Positions 28,899-38,133 of a stretch of 64,000 nucleotides of DNA are shown here, piece after piece. Source of the DNA: Flammeovirgaceae bacterium UBA6059 (lineage in GTDB: Bacteria; Bacteroidota; Bacteroidia; Cytophagales; Cyclobacteriaceae). Location of the stretch: the NCBI GenBank assembly GCA_002435755.1, contig DIYH01000024.1:496001-560000 (forward strand), in the 5' to 3' direction. A program made the position numbers and the translations under genes. Positions within the stretch are counted from its first letter, which is position 1. Each line of letters opens with the position of its first letter. The notes under the pieces were generated by a model. It searched no databases. It saw only the letters and a list, made by a program, of their open reading frames with translations, and had not been told where the DNA came from.

Positions 28899-30758
28899 TC
28901 ATAGGCCCATAATCACTTCTCGTAAGTCGACCTCCGCAGTGAAGCCCATTTTCTTCTTCATACGGTTGATGCTTTTCTTCACTCCCGCAGGGGTAATGTT
29001 GGAGACACTGGCGATCTCTTTGTTTTCCATGCCCACTTTGATGTAAGCGCAGATCCTCAGGTCATTCTGAGTGAGGCTAGGGTAGTTCTTCTTCAGGCCA
29101 TTGAAGAAACTGGGATGTACTTTTTCAAACTGGTACATGAACATAGACCAGCTCTCCTCATTCAGGTTCGCCTTGATGGTCTGCTTGATCTCAGTGAGTT
29201 CGGGTAGGACTTCATCGTCTACTTTATTAGTCAGACCACCTATTTGGTCGCTGAGCTGCTGAAGTATGTTGTTCTTTTCGTGAGAGAGCATGGTCACAGT
29301 GGTGAGTTCTCGTTCCTTAAGCTCTAGCGTTTCTTCTGCCAACTGCTTTTCCGTCTCACGTAGAGCGCTGATTTCTGAGTTCTTAGAAACCAGCTCATCG
29401 TTTTTGATGCTGATGATTTCATTCTTATGTCGCAGTTGCAGGTTCTTGCGTTTTCTGCTTTGGGACGATCGATAGGAGATAAGCGCAATGACACCAAGAA
29501 AGAAGGCTACTGTTGCGATAGCGAATCCAATCCACTGCTGCTTTTGCAAACTCTGCTGATAGGCCAATTCGGCCTTTTGCCTTTCGAACTCCACCGAATC
29601 ACGCTCCTTCTGAAAAGCATACTCTGCCTCCTGGCGTGTAAGCTTGCGCGTTTGCTCAGTATTTAGAATGCTATCAGCCGCCTGCTTAAATTCTTTTTGG
29701 GCTGCCAGCGCGGCTGAGAGATTGCCAAGCTCTTCTTCCACCAGGGACAGCAATCGCGAAGCATCCCTGATACTGACCATATGGCGGAGTGCTCGAGCGA
29801 TTGTCAAGGCTTCAACAAAATAGGTTCTGGCCTTTCGCCATTCTTTGCTCTCGACGTAGAGTTGACCTATTCCGATGAGTACCTCAGCCTGAAACTTTTC
29901 AGCCCCGATTTCTTGATAGATGTTTAAGGCCTTTTGGTAGTGTTTCAATGCTTCGGACCGATCGCCTTTCAATCGGTTGATCTCACCAAGGTTGCGACAG
30001 TCTCCCGCTTCGCCAAATCGATCATTATTATTGATATGCAGGGTGAGCGCGTTATTGAGCGTGTTTTCCGCAAGCTCGTACTGACCTATTTGCAAGTAAA
30101 GTTCACCAAGGTTGCTGGTGATACCGGGGATGGCGCGATGATTATCATCCAGCTGTCTGAGAATGGCCAATGATTGCTCGATGTATTCGATGGCCTCCGG
30201 ATAAAGATTCTGACTATAGTACACCAGCCCTATATTGTTGTATTGGCTGGCCATGGCATCAAGGTCATTGAGCTCCTTGTTGATCTCAAGTGCTAATAAA
30301 AAATACTCCAACGCTCCGACATAGTCCCCCATGAAATCGCTGGCTCCACCAAGCCCGTTCAGACCGTTGGCTTCTCCTTTTTTGTATCCGATCCTGCGCG
30401 CCTCGGCGATGGTCTCTCTATACCCTTTCGCCGCTAGCTCTGCTTGACCTGAGATCAACGATATCGCCGCATCCATATAGATAGCATCCACTACGCCTTC
30501 TTCATACCCAATTTGCTTTGCAAGCTCTCCTGCCTTATTGGTAAAGTGTCTCGCACGATCTGCGTCAGCTTTACGAAAGATGTTGGCTATGCCTATGTAG
30601 CTATCTGCTTTTGCCCTTGGGTCTTCTATGGCTTCCGCTACCGCAATGAGTGAATCAACCTCCGAGGCTGACTGGCCCGACAACCTCAAAATGCTAACAA
30701 GTAGCAAGGCCGTTAGGCTCAAGTAAAAGCGATAAGAGGTGATTTTTAGCTGGTTCAT
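28899..30758 (-). CDS. Membrane-anchored TPR sensor with LuxR/NarL-like helix-turn-helix
   Basis: The start at 30758 (MNQLKITSYRF) is preferred over 30785 because it gives a normal signal or anchor sequence. Periplasmic TPRs span about residues 40-380 (ANGLNGLGGASDFMGDYVGALEY and similar units). One transmembrane helix lies near 410-435 (GFAIATVAFFLGVIALISY), then a cytoplasmic coiled coil to about 520, then a C-terminal helix-turn-helix (LTQNDLRICAYIKVGMENKEIASVS...VKKSINRMKKKMG). There is no kinase or receiver domain, so it looks like a one-component regulator that signals directly through the membrane. It diverges from the giant gene at 30985, with two pairs of heptamer direct repeats between them. 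Its 3' part has a degraded copy at 23650-24020. Confidence 0.88.
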   Translation of the reverse strand: MNQLKITSYRFYLSLTALLLVSILRLSGQSASEVDSLIAVAEAIEDPRAKADSYIGIANIFRKADADRARHFTNKAGELAKQIGYEEGVVDAIYMDAAISLISGQAELAAKGYRETIAEARRIGYKKGEANGLNGLGGASDFMGDYVGALEYFLLALEINKELNDLDAMASQYNNIGLVYYSQNLYPEAIEYIEQSLAILRQLDDNHRAIPGITSNLGELYLQIGQYELAENTLNNALTLHINNNDRFGEAGDCRNLGEINRLKGDRSEALKHYQKALNIYQEIGAEKFQAEVLIGIGQLYVESKEWRKARTYFVEALTIARALRHMVSIRDASRLLSLVEEELGNLSAALAAQKEFKQAADSILNTEQTRKLTRQEAEYAFQKERDSVEFERQKAELAYQQSLQKQQWIGFAIATVAFFLGVIALISYRSSQSRKRKNLQLRHKNEIISIKNDELVSKNSEISALRETEKQLAEETLELKERELTTVTMLSHEKNNILQQLSDQIGGLTNKVDDEVLPELTEIKQTIKANLNEESWSMFMYQFEKVHPSFFNGLKKNYPSLTQNDLRICAYIKVGMENKEIASVSNITPAGVKKSINRMKKKMGFTAEVDLREVIMGL

Positions 30759-30840
30759 TAGACCAAAAGTATTCCATTTAGGCAACTAGCGGCAGATTGT
30801 GGCCAAATAAAAGTGTCTGAAGATCAATGACTTAATTCTA

Positions 30841-30882
30841 TGTCACCCATTTGTCCCGGGGGTGTGTCACCCGTTTGTCCCG
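30841..30882 (+). promoter_or_regulatory. Tandem TGTCACC/TGTCCCG direct repeats upstream of giant gene
   Basis: Four heptamers in the same orientation begin at 30841, 30852, 30865 and 30876. TGTCACC and TGTCCCG alternate with 11-bp spacing inside each pair. The block lies between the divergent regulator and the signal-peptide start at 30985. Related pairs occur upstream of every other giant gene of the array, so it is a probable activator or repressor site. Confidence 0.65.
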
Positions 30883-30984
30883 AGCAATAATTCAATGACC
30901 GGTATACAAGCTGCCTATTTGTACCTGCAATCGATTAGAACTTTCGCTAACCAGCACGCGGAAAGTAAAACAGAAGCTATAGAC

Positions 30985-33900
30985 ATGAAAAGAACAAACT
31001 TGAATTATTCAAGCCCTTTGGGAAAGTGGGGCTTGAACTTTGGGCTCACACTGTTGATTCTTTGCTTTGGAGCAATGGGTCAGCTACTTGCACAGCCCGT
31101 CATTCACTCGTTTTCTCCTGAGAGTGGACCTATTGGCACGGAGGTAACTATCACTGGCGAATCATTTGCGGTTAACGGTGCTAGCACAGTTTACTTCGGA
31201 GGAGCTAAAGCAAAGGTAATCTCTGCTTCCAGTACAGAGATTGTGATGGAAGTACCAGCCGGTGCTTCGTACCATCCTCTATCTGTACACACCTATGGCA
31301 ATGTGGTTTATGCTGCTAAACCTTTTCAAGTCGTTTTTGGAAGCGACGGAACTATTGCGTCATCCGGATTTGATGCCATGCAGACTTGGACAGCAGGTGA
31401 CCGTGCCCGGTTTTCAGCTCATGCTGATCTCGATGGAGATGGTCTGCTGGATATCATTGTGTCCAATGAAAATGATAAGAATCTTTCTGTTTTTCGAAAC
31501 ACTTCGTCCGGTCAAGGCAATATAGACTTCACTTCAGATGATGATCTTGACCTGATATCATTTGAGCCAAATCACGTGATTGTAGCTGATTTTGATGGGG
31601 ATGAGAAGCTGGATATAGTCACTGCCAACTCAAATGGAGAAGCAACATTGAGAAACTTAACCATACTGACCAATAATAGTACGGCGGGTGATATCAGTAT
31701 GAGTAACAGCTTCAACACATTACTCAATAATCCCACTCCGGCAATAGCAGCCAACGACCTCAATGCAGATGGCAAAGTAGATTTGATCGTACTCGATTCG
31801 ATTAATAATGAAGTCATCTATCTGGAAAATACGTCGAGTGCGAGTCTCACTTTTGCAAGTGGAGTAAGTCTTGCCGCCGGAGATAGACCATCGTCTCTAG
31901 CTACCGCAGATATCGATCAGGATGGTTTGCCTGATTTAGTGGTCACCAATTGGGGTGATAAATCAGTTTCTGTTCTTAGAAATACTTCGACAGGTGGAAC
32001 TATAAGTTTTGCTACAAAACAGGATTTTACTTTTTCAGGATCTGTTGTTCCCGCTTGGGTTGCAGTTGGAGATGTAGATAATGATGGAGCACCTGACATT
32101 GTGGTAAACAACATTATTTCTATCGGTATATTAAAAAACCAGAGCACAGGTACTATCAGCTTTGCTGCACCGCAGAATATAGATATAACTGCGGGTTCGG
32201 GTGTAAATCTTACCGACCTCAACGGTGATGGCTGGGTCGATGTATTATATAAATCGTTTAACAGTTTAGGAATACTGAAAAACCTCAGTTCGGTTGGAAT
32301 GCCCTCATTTAGCGAGGAAATAGTATTATTAAATGGATTTGGAACAGGTGGTCACAATCCGATCACTGTATCCGGTGCTGATTTTGATGGTGACGGAGAA
32401 CCCGAAATAGTGGCCACCGCTAGTTCCTCCACTGGAGGATTCTTTGGAGGAGGCACGACCATTTATCACTTAGATATCTTAAGAAATCTCGGGTCTGGTA
32501 CTGACATTTTAACCTTTAGTATACCGGAGCAAACCGGGCCGGCAACCATAGACTTTGATGCACATACCATAGACTTGGAAGTGAGTGATGTTCCTGATCT
32601 CACGAATCTTGTAGCGACTTTCACAACATCGTCTCGTGCCTTACCTAACGTAGGCGGCATTAACCCTGATCCTGGAATTACGTCACTCGACTATACCAAC
32701 CCTGTGACTTTCACAGTATACGCGGAGGATGGTTCTACTATCCAGAATTGGATCGTTACAGTTACGCTTGGTTGTCGGTCAGATGAGGTGACAGAGACAG
32801 TCGAAGCATGCGACAATTATGAATTTGACGGTCAACTTCTTGGTAACACAGGGATTTACACTGCTACTTTTTTGAATACTGCCGGTTGCGATAGTGTTGT
32901 TACGCTTGACCTTACTTTACAACCAACCGTATACCAAGACCATGTATATACAGTGGGTAGTTATGACTTTGAAGGAGCTACACTGGATGTGTCCGGGCAA
33001 TATGAGTACGGTCCTTTTACCAGACCTTCGGGATGTGACAGCACCTATGTGTTGAATTTATCAATAGAACCAGATACCTATGATCCTCAAGATATTTTGC
33101 GATTCGAGCAACAGCCGATTTCCATGATCAATGTTACAGGGTCGAACCATTTGGGTGACCTGGACGGTGACGGTGATCTGGATGTATTGGTGATAGGTGC
33201 ATTGAAAATTCTTGATTATGATGTAGCCATCTATCTAAACAATGGAGACGGCACATTTACAGAGAAAGGAAATTCGGGTATAGCAAATGACATATCGGGA
33301 CGATCCAACAGGAGTCGCTTGGTTGATATGGATGGAGATGGTGACCTGGATTTTTTGACGGCTGGATTTAATGAAGCCACCAACCCCATTACCCGCCTTT
33401 TTCTTAATGATGGGACCGGGAATTTTACCAAAAAAGAGGGATTGGGTTTACCAACGCTAGAGGATGCTGCGCTTGATCATGCCGATGTGGATGGAGATGG
33501 GGATCAGGATGTTGTGATGATCGGATCTAACGGCGCAAACGATAAAGCATTTCTTTATCTCAACGATGGAAATGCCGTTTTTACTAAAGCTTCCGATACT
33601 GAATTTATTGGGGCTTTTGAAGGATCAGTTGATTTTGGTGATTTGGATGGAGATGGGGATCAGGACTTATTCATTACCGGTGATTCAGAGGATACACCAG
33701 GTTCAGATTTTATTTCAGAAATTTATCTGAATGATGGGGCGGGTAATTTCCAACGAAAGATCAATCAACCTTTTTTTAAAACAGAAGGTACCGCTGCAGA
33801 AATCATCGACCTGGATGGAGATGGTGACCTTGATATTTTTGCGTCAGGGGACGGTAGAGATTTCTACAATAATCGCAATTCAATCATCTATCTCAATGAT

Positions 33901-36900
33901 GGAAACGCCAACTTTTCGAGAGATACAAGTAGTGATATTCCAGAAATAGGAGATGGCGATGTGGAATTTGCAGATCTGGATAATGACGGTGATCCGGATA
34001 TGTTTATCTCAGGAAGAATCGATGAGGACAACACGCTTAATTTTGAAATCACTAGCCGTGTTTATCTAAACAACGGATTTGGTCATTTCTCTGAGCTTAG
34101 TGTTTGCAGCCTTTTGCCACTAAAGAACACTTCTGTTTCAATTGGTGATCTGAATGGAGATGGACTTCAGGATCTTGTAGCCAATGGAACAATTAATGAT
34201 GGTCTTGGGACGGATACCACGCTAGTCTTCTTTAATGCACTAGCGCCAAATGACTTGGTAGTTGAAGCCACCGGAAGCTACGATTTTGATGGTGCTACTC
34301 TTACATCCTCTGGGAATTACCAGGGAGTTTTTAGCGATGAATCTGGATGTGCATACCCTGTGAATCTCGATTTGACGATTATCCCGTTTGTAGGTGAAGC
34401 CGAATACGCCAATGTCTCCTTCGAATTGGTGCAACCTGCCGGATCACCTAAGATAGGCCTGGACTTACCCAAAGGCATACGGGGCAATAACCATATCTAT
34501 GATATGGACGGTGATGGGGATCAGGACGTACTTTATTTTGCTGTTTCACCAGGAGGCGAGTATAAGCTATTGGCTTATCTCAACGATGGTGCTGGCAACT
34601 ACAGCAGGGTAGACCAAGAGCATGATTTTGAATTTGATGTCCGGATCAACTTGCCTATTGTTAGAATTGGAGACCTAAACAACGATGGCATCAATGATCT
34701 GATCATAGGTGGAGAACCGGCCGGTGCATCAGCCGTGATCGATCTCGGCACTAAAGTCTATTTCGGCGATAGCAAGGGGCAACTACACTTTCAGAGCGGC
34801 ATCCAATTGTCTACTAGCCAGATCGGCGATGTACGAATTCAGGATTTCAATGTGGATGGTTTCCCGGATATATTCATTGTTCATAGATCCGAAACATTCT
34901 TATACATCAATGACGGGTTAGGCAATTTTACAGAGGTGCCAACAACAGGTATGAACAATGGATTGGCACTAACCAGATTGGCCGTATCTGCACCTTACAA
35001 TGGTGGTGTGGATATCATGGTGACCGATTTTGATATGGGTTTTGTCAATGTAATCTATCGCTATGAGTCTGGAATGTTTACTGAGGTAAGTCGCGGGTTT
35101 ACTACATTGAGTAATTTTTTCCACCGATTTGATTTTGCGGATGCCAATGCCGACGGGTATCCAGATATTTTGTTCCTCGACAGTGAGGTATCCAACCTTT
35201 ACTTAAACGATCAGTCAGGCAACTATGTACTAGATACTTCCAATGACTTTGATGGCATTACCAACAAATTTGGGTCGTCTTTACACTTTGAGGATTTGAA
35301 TAATGATAACGCCGCTGAGGTTGTATTTGGAAAGGCCTCCAAGGAATTAGCCGTCTTTTGGAACGATGGATCCGGAGGTTATGGTTCACATCAGGCTTAC
35401 ACCGTAAATGAGGCCATCGGGGAGCTAACCATCGGGGACTTAAACGGAGATGGCTTTCCAGATATTCTGAACAATGGCCAAGATCAAAGTGGAGCAACGG
35501 CAGATGAATGGATCACGCGCATCTATCTTAACACCCAGGTTGACGCCTTTGAGGCAGCAGAGCTGAATATTACTACCGAAGTGCGAGACGGAGATCTGGC
35601 CCTTTTCGATGCAAACGGCGATGGCCATAATGACATAATCATCAGCGGTGGATATTTTGAAAACAGGCGTAGCACGACCGAACTCTACACCAACGATGGT
35701 ACTGGCGTATTTACTGAAGTACTTACCCATCCGTTTGAAGGGTTGGATTACGCGAGTATTGCGGTAGCTGACCTCAATGGTGATGATCATGAAGACCTAC
35801 TGCTGTCAGGTCAGAATCTGAGCAACGAGATATCGACCGAGCTCTATTGGAACGATGGTACGGGTAACTTCACCGTAGATGTAGCCAACAACCTGACGGA
35901 GGTATTAGGTGAAGTGGTGATCCTGGATGCAAATGGGGATGATGTACCTGACCTACTTGTCGTGGGAGAAGATGACATGGGTAATGGCATTGCGGATCTA
36001 TACCTGGGAGATGGCTTGGGTAATTTCATAGATCAATCGTCAGGTATGGCGGGTTGGTTAGATCCTGAGATTGCGGTAGGGGATGTTGATGATGATGACG
36101 ATATCGACGTATTGATCGTAGGTGTAGATGCTAATGAAGTCGAGAGGGCTCAACTGTATCTCAATGATGGGGATGGCAATTTCACCGACGACCCTATGTT
36201 TACCGCTGGTGCTTTCAACACAGGGGCTGTGCTGTTGGCAGATCTCGATAGTGATGATGATCTGGATATCTACCTATCGGGAAATGGCCAGTTCGCCATC
36301 TACGAAAACGATGGGAGCGGGACATTCACTTTGAAGCACCACTGGGAAGGCCCCTATCGATCTGCTGCCACCATCGGGGATATAGATGATGATGGTGACG
36401 CAGATATCATAGAGTCCGGCAATTGGGAGAGTACCACAGGTGAACCTAGGACCTTCGTATATTTTAACGATGGCAATGCCGATTTTACCAAAGCCAGCAT
36501 TGGTGCTCTACACGGCATCTTTGACGGTGCTTTGGCTTTAGGAGATATTGATGGTGACTTGGATCTCGATTTGATGCTTTCTGGAGGCGTTCACGACCCG
36601 GTCACAAGCAGCTCCAGGCTCTATAGAAACAATTCTCCGCTAGTGACTCGCGTCACGCAAAATGTAGAAGTTTGCGATAGCTATACCTTCTTTGGTCAGG
36701 TCCTATCGGAATCTGGCCGATACGAAAACACTACCACCAATGCAGACAATAGTCGCACAATTACCACACTTAACCTTACCATAACAGAGGTGCCGGTGGA
36801 AGAGCTGGAGGTGGCTGTATGTGAGCGTTACGAATGGCATGACGAGATATATACCGAATCGGGAGAATATGAAGTACAAACCACAGGCGATGATAGCTGT

Positions 36901-38004
36901 CCGGTCCTTCAGAAGCTAAGCTTGACCATATTAACGCCTACAGAAAGTGAAGAAACAGTAGAGGTTTGTGAAAGCTACGAATGGAATGGCAAGACTTATA
37001 CCGCCTCTGGCACTTACCAGGAATTGCTCACCAATGCCGCGGGTTGCGATAGCACAGCTACCCTTCAGCTCACCATTCTAGAGCCTACAGATGGCTTTAT
37101 GGAAGTAGGTGCTTGTGGGAACTATGTTTGGGAAGGTGAAGAGTATACTGAGTCAGGTACTTACCAAAAGACCCTGATTAATGCTGCAGGCTGTGACAGT
37201 CTTGCGACGCTTGACTTAACGATCCTCTTTGCTTCACTGAGCCTTGAGATAGCACAGGCCTGCGATAGCTACGAGTGGGGAGGCGCTACCTACACAGAGT
37301 CGGGATCTTACGAAGTGCTACTAACGAATAAGTCAGGTTGCGATAGTACGGCCACCTTAAATCTAACCTTGCAGGAGAGCAGCACAGGCGAAGCTAGTGT
37401 TGAAAGTTGCGGTAGCTACGATTGGCAAGGAGTGACTTATGATGTGTCCGGTAGCTACGAAACCATATTGACCAACAGTGTCGGATGCGACAGCATCGCG
37501 ACGCTTAATCTAACGGTACTACCGGCACCTACCGTCGAGCTAGAGGTAGATGGCGATGGACTGACCTTAACAGAGATCACTGTTGGCGATACTTATCAAT
37601 GGTATGATTGTATAACGAATCTTCCAATCGTCGGAGCATCAGAACCGACCTTTGAACCATCGGCGGATGGAGAATACTTCATTGAGGTCAGTAATGGACT
37701 ATGTACTGTGACATCACTTTGTGCTGAAGCGACAATGCTAGTTACTTCGGTTGAAGACTTTAGCTCGCCTTTAGTGAGACTCTATCCTAATCCCACAAGT
37801 GCCCATCTTAATATTGAGCTGGGCCAATTCTACGAAGACTTGAAAGTGGAAGTGATGGACCTGACGGGCAGAGGACTGGAGGATTTTAGAGCAGTCGCGA
37901 CTGATCAATTGACATTGGACGTATCGCGATGGTCGGGTGTGATAATGATAAAAATAAGCACGAGCGAAGAAGTGGTACTTCAATCGCGCGTGCTGGTAAG
38001 ATAA
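30985..38004 (+). CDS. Giant T9SS surface protein with IPT, FG-GAP and Cys-repeat modules
   Basis: The upstream frame runs to 30862 but passes through the heptamer repeats. ATG 30985 gives a signal peptide (MKRTNLN... ending LLAQ), so it is preferred; product 2,339 residues. Domains in order: IPT/TIG (37-118); FG-GAP/VCBS propeller repeats with calcium-type DxDGDG loops (about 147-475); a small beta-sandwich ending EDGSTIQNWIVTV; two roughly 48-residue Cys repeats (602-695); a second FG-GAP block (715-1082); a degenerate Cys repeat (1089-1135); a third FG-GAP block (1165-1882); six more Cys repeats (1889-2182); an Ig-like segment (YQWYDC); and a type A sorting domain (YPNPTS, final LVR). This implies an integrin-alpha-like calcium-dependent surface adhesin. 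It ends in the conserved 3' element. Confidence 0.9.
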   Translation: MKRTNLNYSSPLGKWGLNFGLTLLILCFGAMGQLLAQPVIHSFSPESGPIGTEVTITGESFAVNGASTVYFGGAKAKVISASSTEIVMEVPAGASYHPLSVHTYGNVVYAAKPFQVVFGSDGTIASSGFDAMQTWTAGDRARFSAHADLDGDGLLDIIVSNENDKNLSVFRNTSSGQGNIDFTSDDDLDLISFEPNHVIVADFDGDEKLDIVTANSNGEATLRNLTILTNNSTAGDISMSNSFNTLLNNPTPAIAANDLNADGKVDLIVLDSINNEVIYLENTSSASLTFASGVSLAAGDRPSSLATADIDQDGLPDLVVTNWGDKSVSVLRNTSTGGTISFATKQDFTFSGSVVPAWVAVGDVDNDGAPDIVVNNIISIGILKNQSTGTISFAAPQNIDITAGSGVNLTDLNGDGWVDVLYKSFNSLGILKNLSSVGMPSFSEEIVLLNGFGTGGHNPITVSGADFDGDGEPEIVATASSSTGGFFGGGTTIYHLDILRNLGSGTDILTFSIPEQTGPATIDFDAHTIDLEVSDVPDLTNLVATFTTSSRALPNVGGINPDPGITSLDYTNPVTFTVYAEDGSTIQNWIVTVTLGCRSDEVTETVEACDNYEFDGQLLGNTGIYTATFLNTAGCDSVVTLDLTLQPTVYQDHVYTVGSYDFEGATLDVSGQYEYGPFTRPSGCDSTYVLNLSIEPDTYDPQDILRFEQQPISMINVTGSNHLGDLDGDGDLDVLVIGALKILDYDVAIYLNNGDGTFTEKGNSGIANDISGRSNRSRLVDMDGDGDLDFLTAGFNEATNPITRLFLNDGTGNFTKKEGLGLPTLEDAALDHADVDGDGDQDVVMIGSNGANDKAFLYLNDGNAVFTKASDTEFIGAFEGSVDFGDLDGDGDQDLFITGDSEDTPGSDFISEIYLNDGAGNFQRKINQPFFKTEGTAAEIIDLDGDGDLDIFASGDGRDFYNNRNSIIYLNDGNANFSRDTSSDIPEIGDGDVEFADLDNDGDPDMFISGRIDEDNTLNFEITSRVYLNNGFGHFSELSVCSLLPLKNTSVSIGDLNGDGLQDLVANGTINDGLGTDTTLVFFNALAPNDLVVEATGSYDFDGATLTSSGNYQGVFSDESGCAYPVNLDLTIIPFVGEAEYANVSFELVQPAGSPKIGLDLPKGIRGNNHIYDMDGDGDQDVLYFAVSPGGEYKLLAYLNDGAGNYSRVDQEHDFEFDVRINLPIVRIGDLNNDGINDLIIGGEPAGASAVIDLGTKVYFGDSKGQLHFQSGIQLSTSQIGDVRIQDFNVDGFPDIFIVHRSETFLYINDGLGNFTEVPTTGMNNGLALTRLAVSAPYNGGVDIMVTDFDMGFVNVIYRYESGMFTEVSRGFTTLSNFFHRFDFADANADGYPDILFLDSEVSNLYLNDQSGNYVLDTSNDFDGITNKFGSSLHFEDLNNDNAAEVVFGKASKELAVFWNDGSGGYGSHQAYTVNEAIGELTIGDLNGDGFPDILNNGQDQSGATADEWITRIYLNTQVDAFEAAELNITTEVRDGDLALFDANGDGHNDIIISGGYFENRRSTTELYTNDGTGVFTEVLTHPFEGLDYASIAVADLNGDDHEDLLLSGQNLSNEISTELYWNDGTGNFTVDVANNLTEVLGEVVILDANGDDVPDLLVVGEDDMGNGIADLYLGDGLGNFIDQSSGMAGWLDPEIAVGDVDDDDDIDVLIVGVDANEVERAQLYLNDGDGNFTDDPMFTAGAFNTGAVLLADLDSDDDLDIYLSGNGQFAIYENDGSGTFTLKHHWEGPYRSAATIGDIDDDGDADIIESGNWESTTGEPRTFVYFNDGNADFTKASIGALHGIFDGALALGDIDGDLDLDLMLSGGVHDPVTSSSRLYRNNSPLVTRVTQNVEVCDSYTFFGQVLSESGRYENTTTNADNSRTITTLNLTITEVPVEELEVAVCERYEWHDEIYTESGEYEVQTTGDDSCPVLQKLSLTILTPTESEETVEVCESYEWNGKTYTASGTYQELLTNAAGCDSTATLQLTILEPTDGFMEVGACGNYVWEGEEYTESGTYQKTLINAAGCDSLATLDLTILFASLSLEIAQACDSYEWGGATYTESGSYEVLLTNKSGCDSTATLNLTLQESSTGEASVESCGSYDWQGVTYDVSGSYETILTNSVGCDSIATLNLTVLPAPTVELEVDGDGLTLTEITVGDTYQWYDCITNLPIVGASEPTFEPSADGEYFIEVSNGLCTVTSLCAEATMLVTSVEDFSSPLVRLYPNPTSAHLNIELGQFYEDLKVEVMDLTGRGLEDFRAVATDQLTLDVSRWSGVIMIKISTSEEVVLQSRVLVR

Positions 38005-38006
38005 AT

Positions 38007-38128
38007 CTATAGCTGACTACTGAGGGTCTCAACGGTTGTTGGGACTTTCTTTTAAACTGGCAAATCAAGAAAAAGTTTACTTCACAACAATAGTCGGTAA
38101 GGTAGGGAGGCGCGAGCCTCCCTTTTTT
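38007..38128 (+). terminator. Conserved tandem-hairpin 3' element, copy 1
   Basis: After CTATAGCTGACTACTGAGG comes hairpin 1 (GTCTCAAC 38026-38033 with GTTGGGAC 38038-38045, followed by TTTCTTTT). Next is the invariant core GTTTACTTCACAACAATAGT (38075-38094). Hairpin 2 is GGGAGGC-GCGA-GCCTCCC (38105-38122) with TTTTTT, a classical intrinsic terminator with a GNRA loop. The same order occurs after three other giant genes. Confidence 0.85.
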
Positions 38129-38133
38129 GGCCG

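Noticed and set aside
30862..30984. Upstream extension of the giant gene to ATG 30862
   Set aside because: It would translate the heptamer direct repeats, and the signal peptide begins at 30985.
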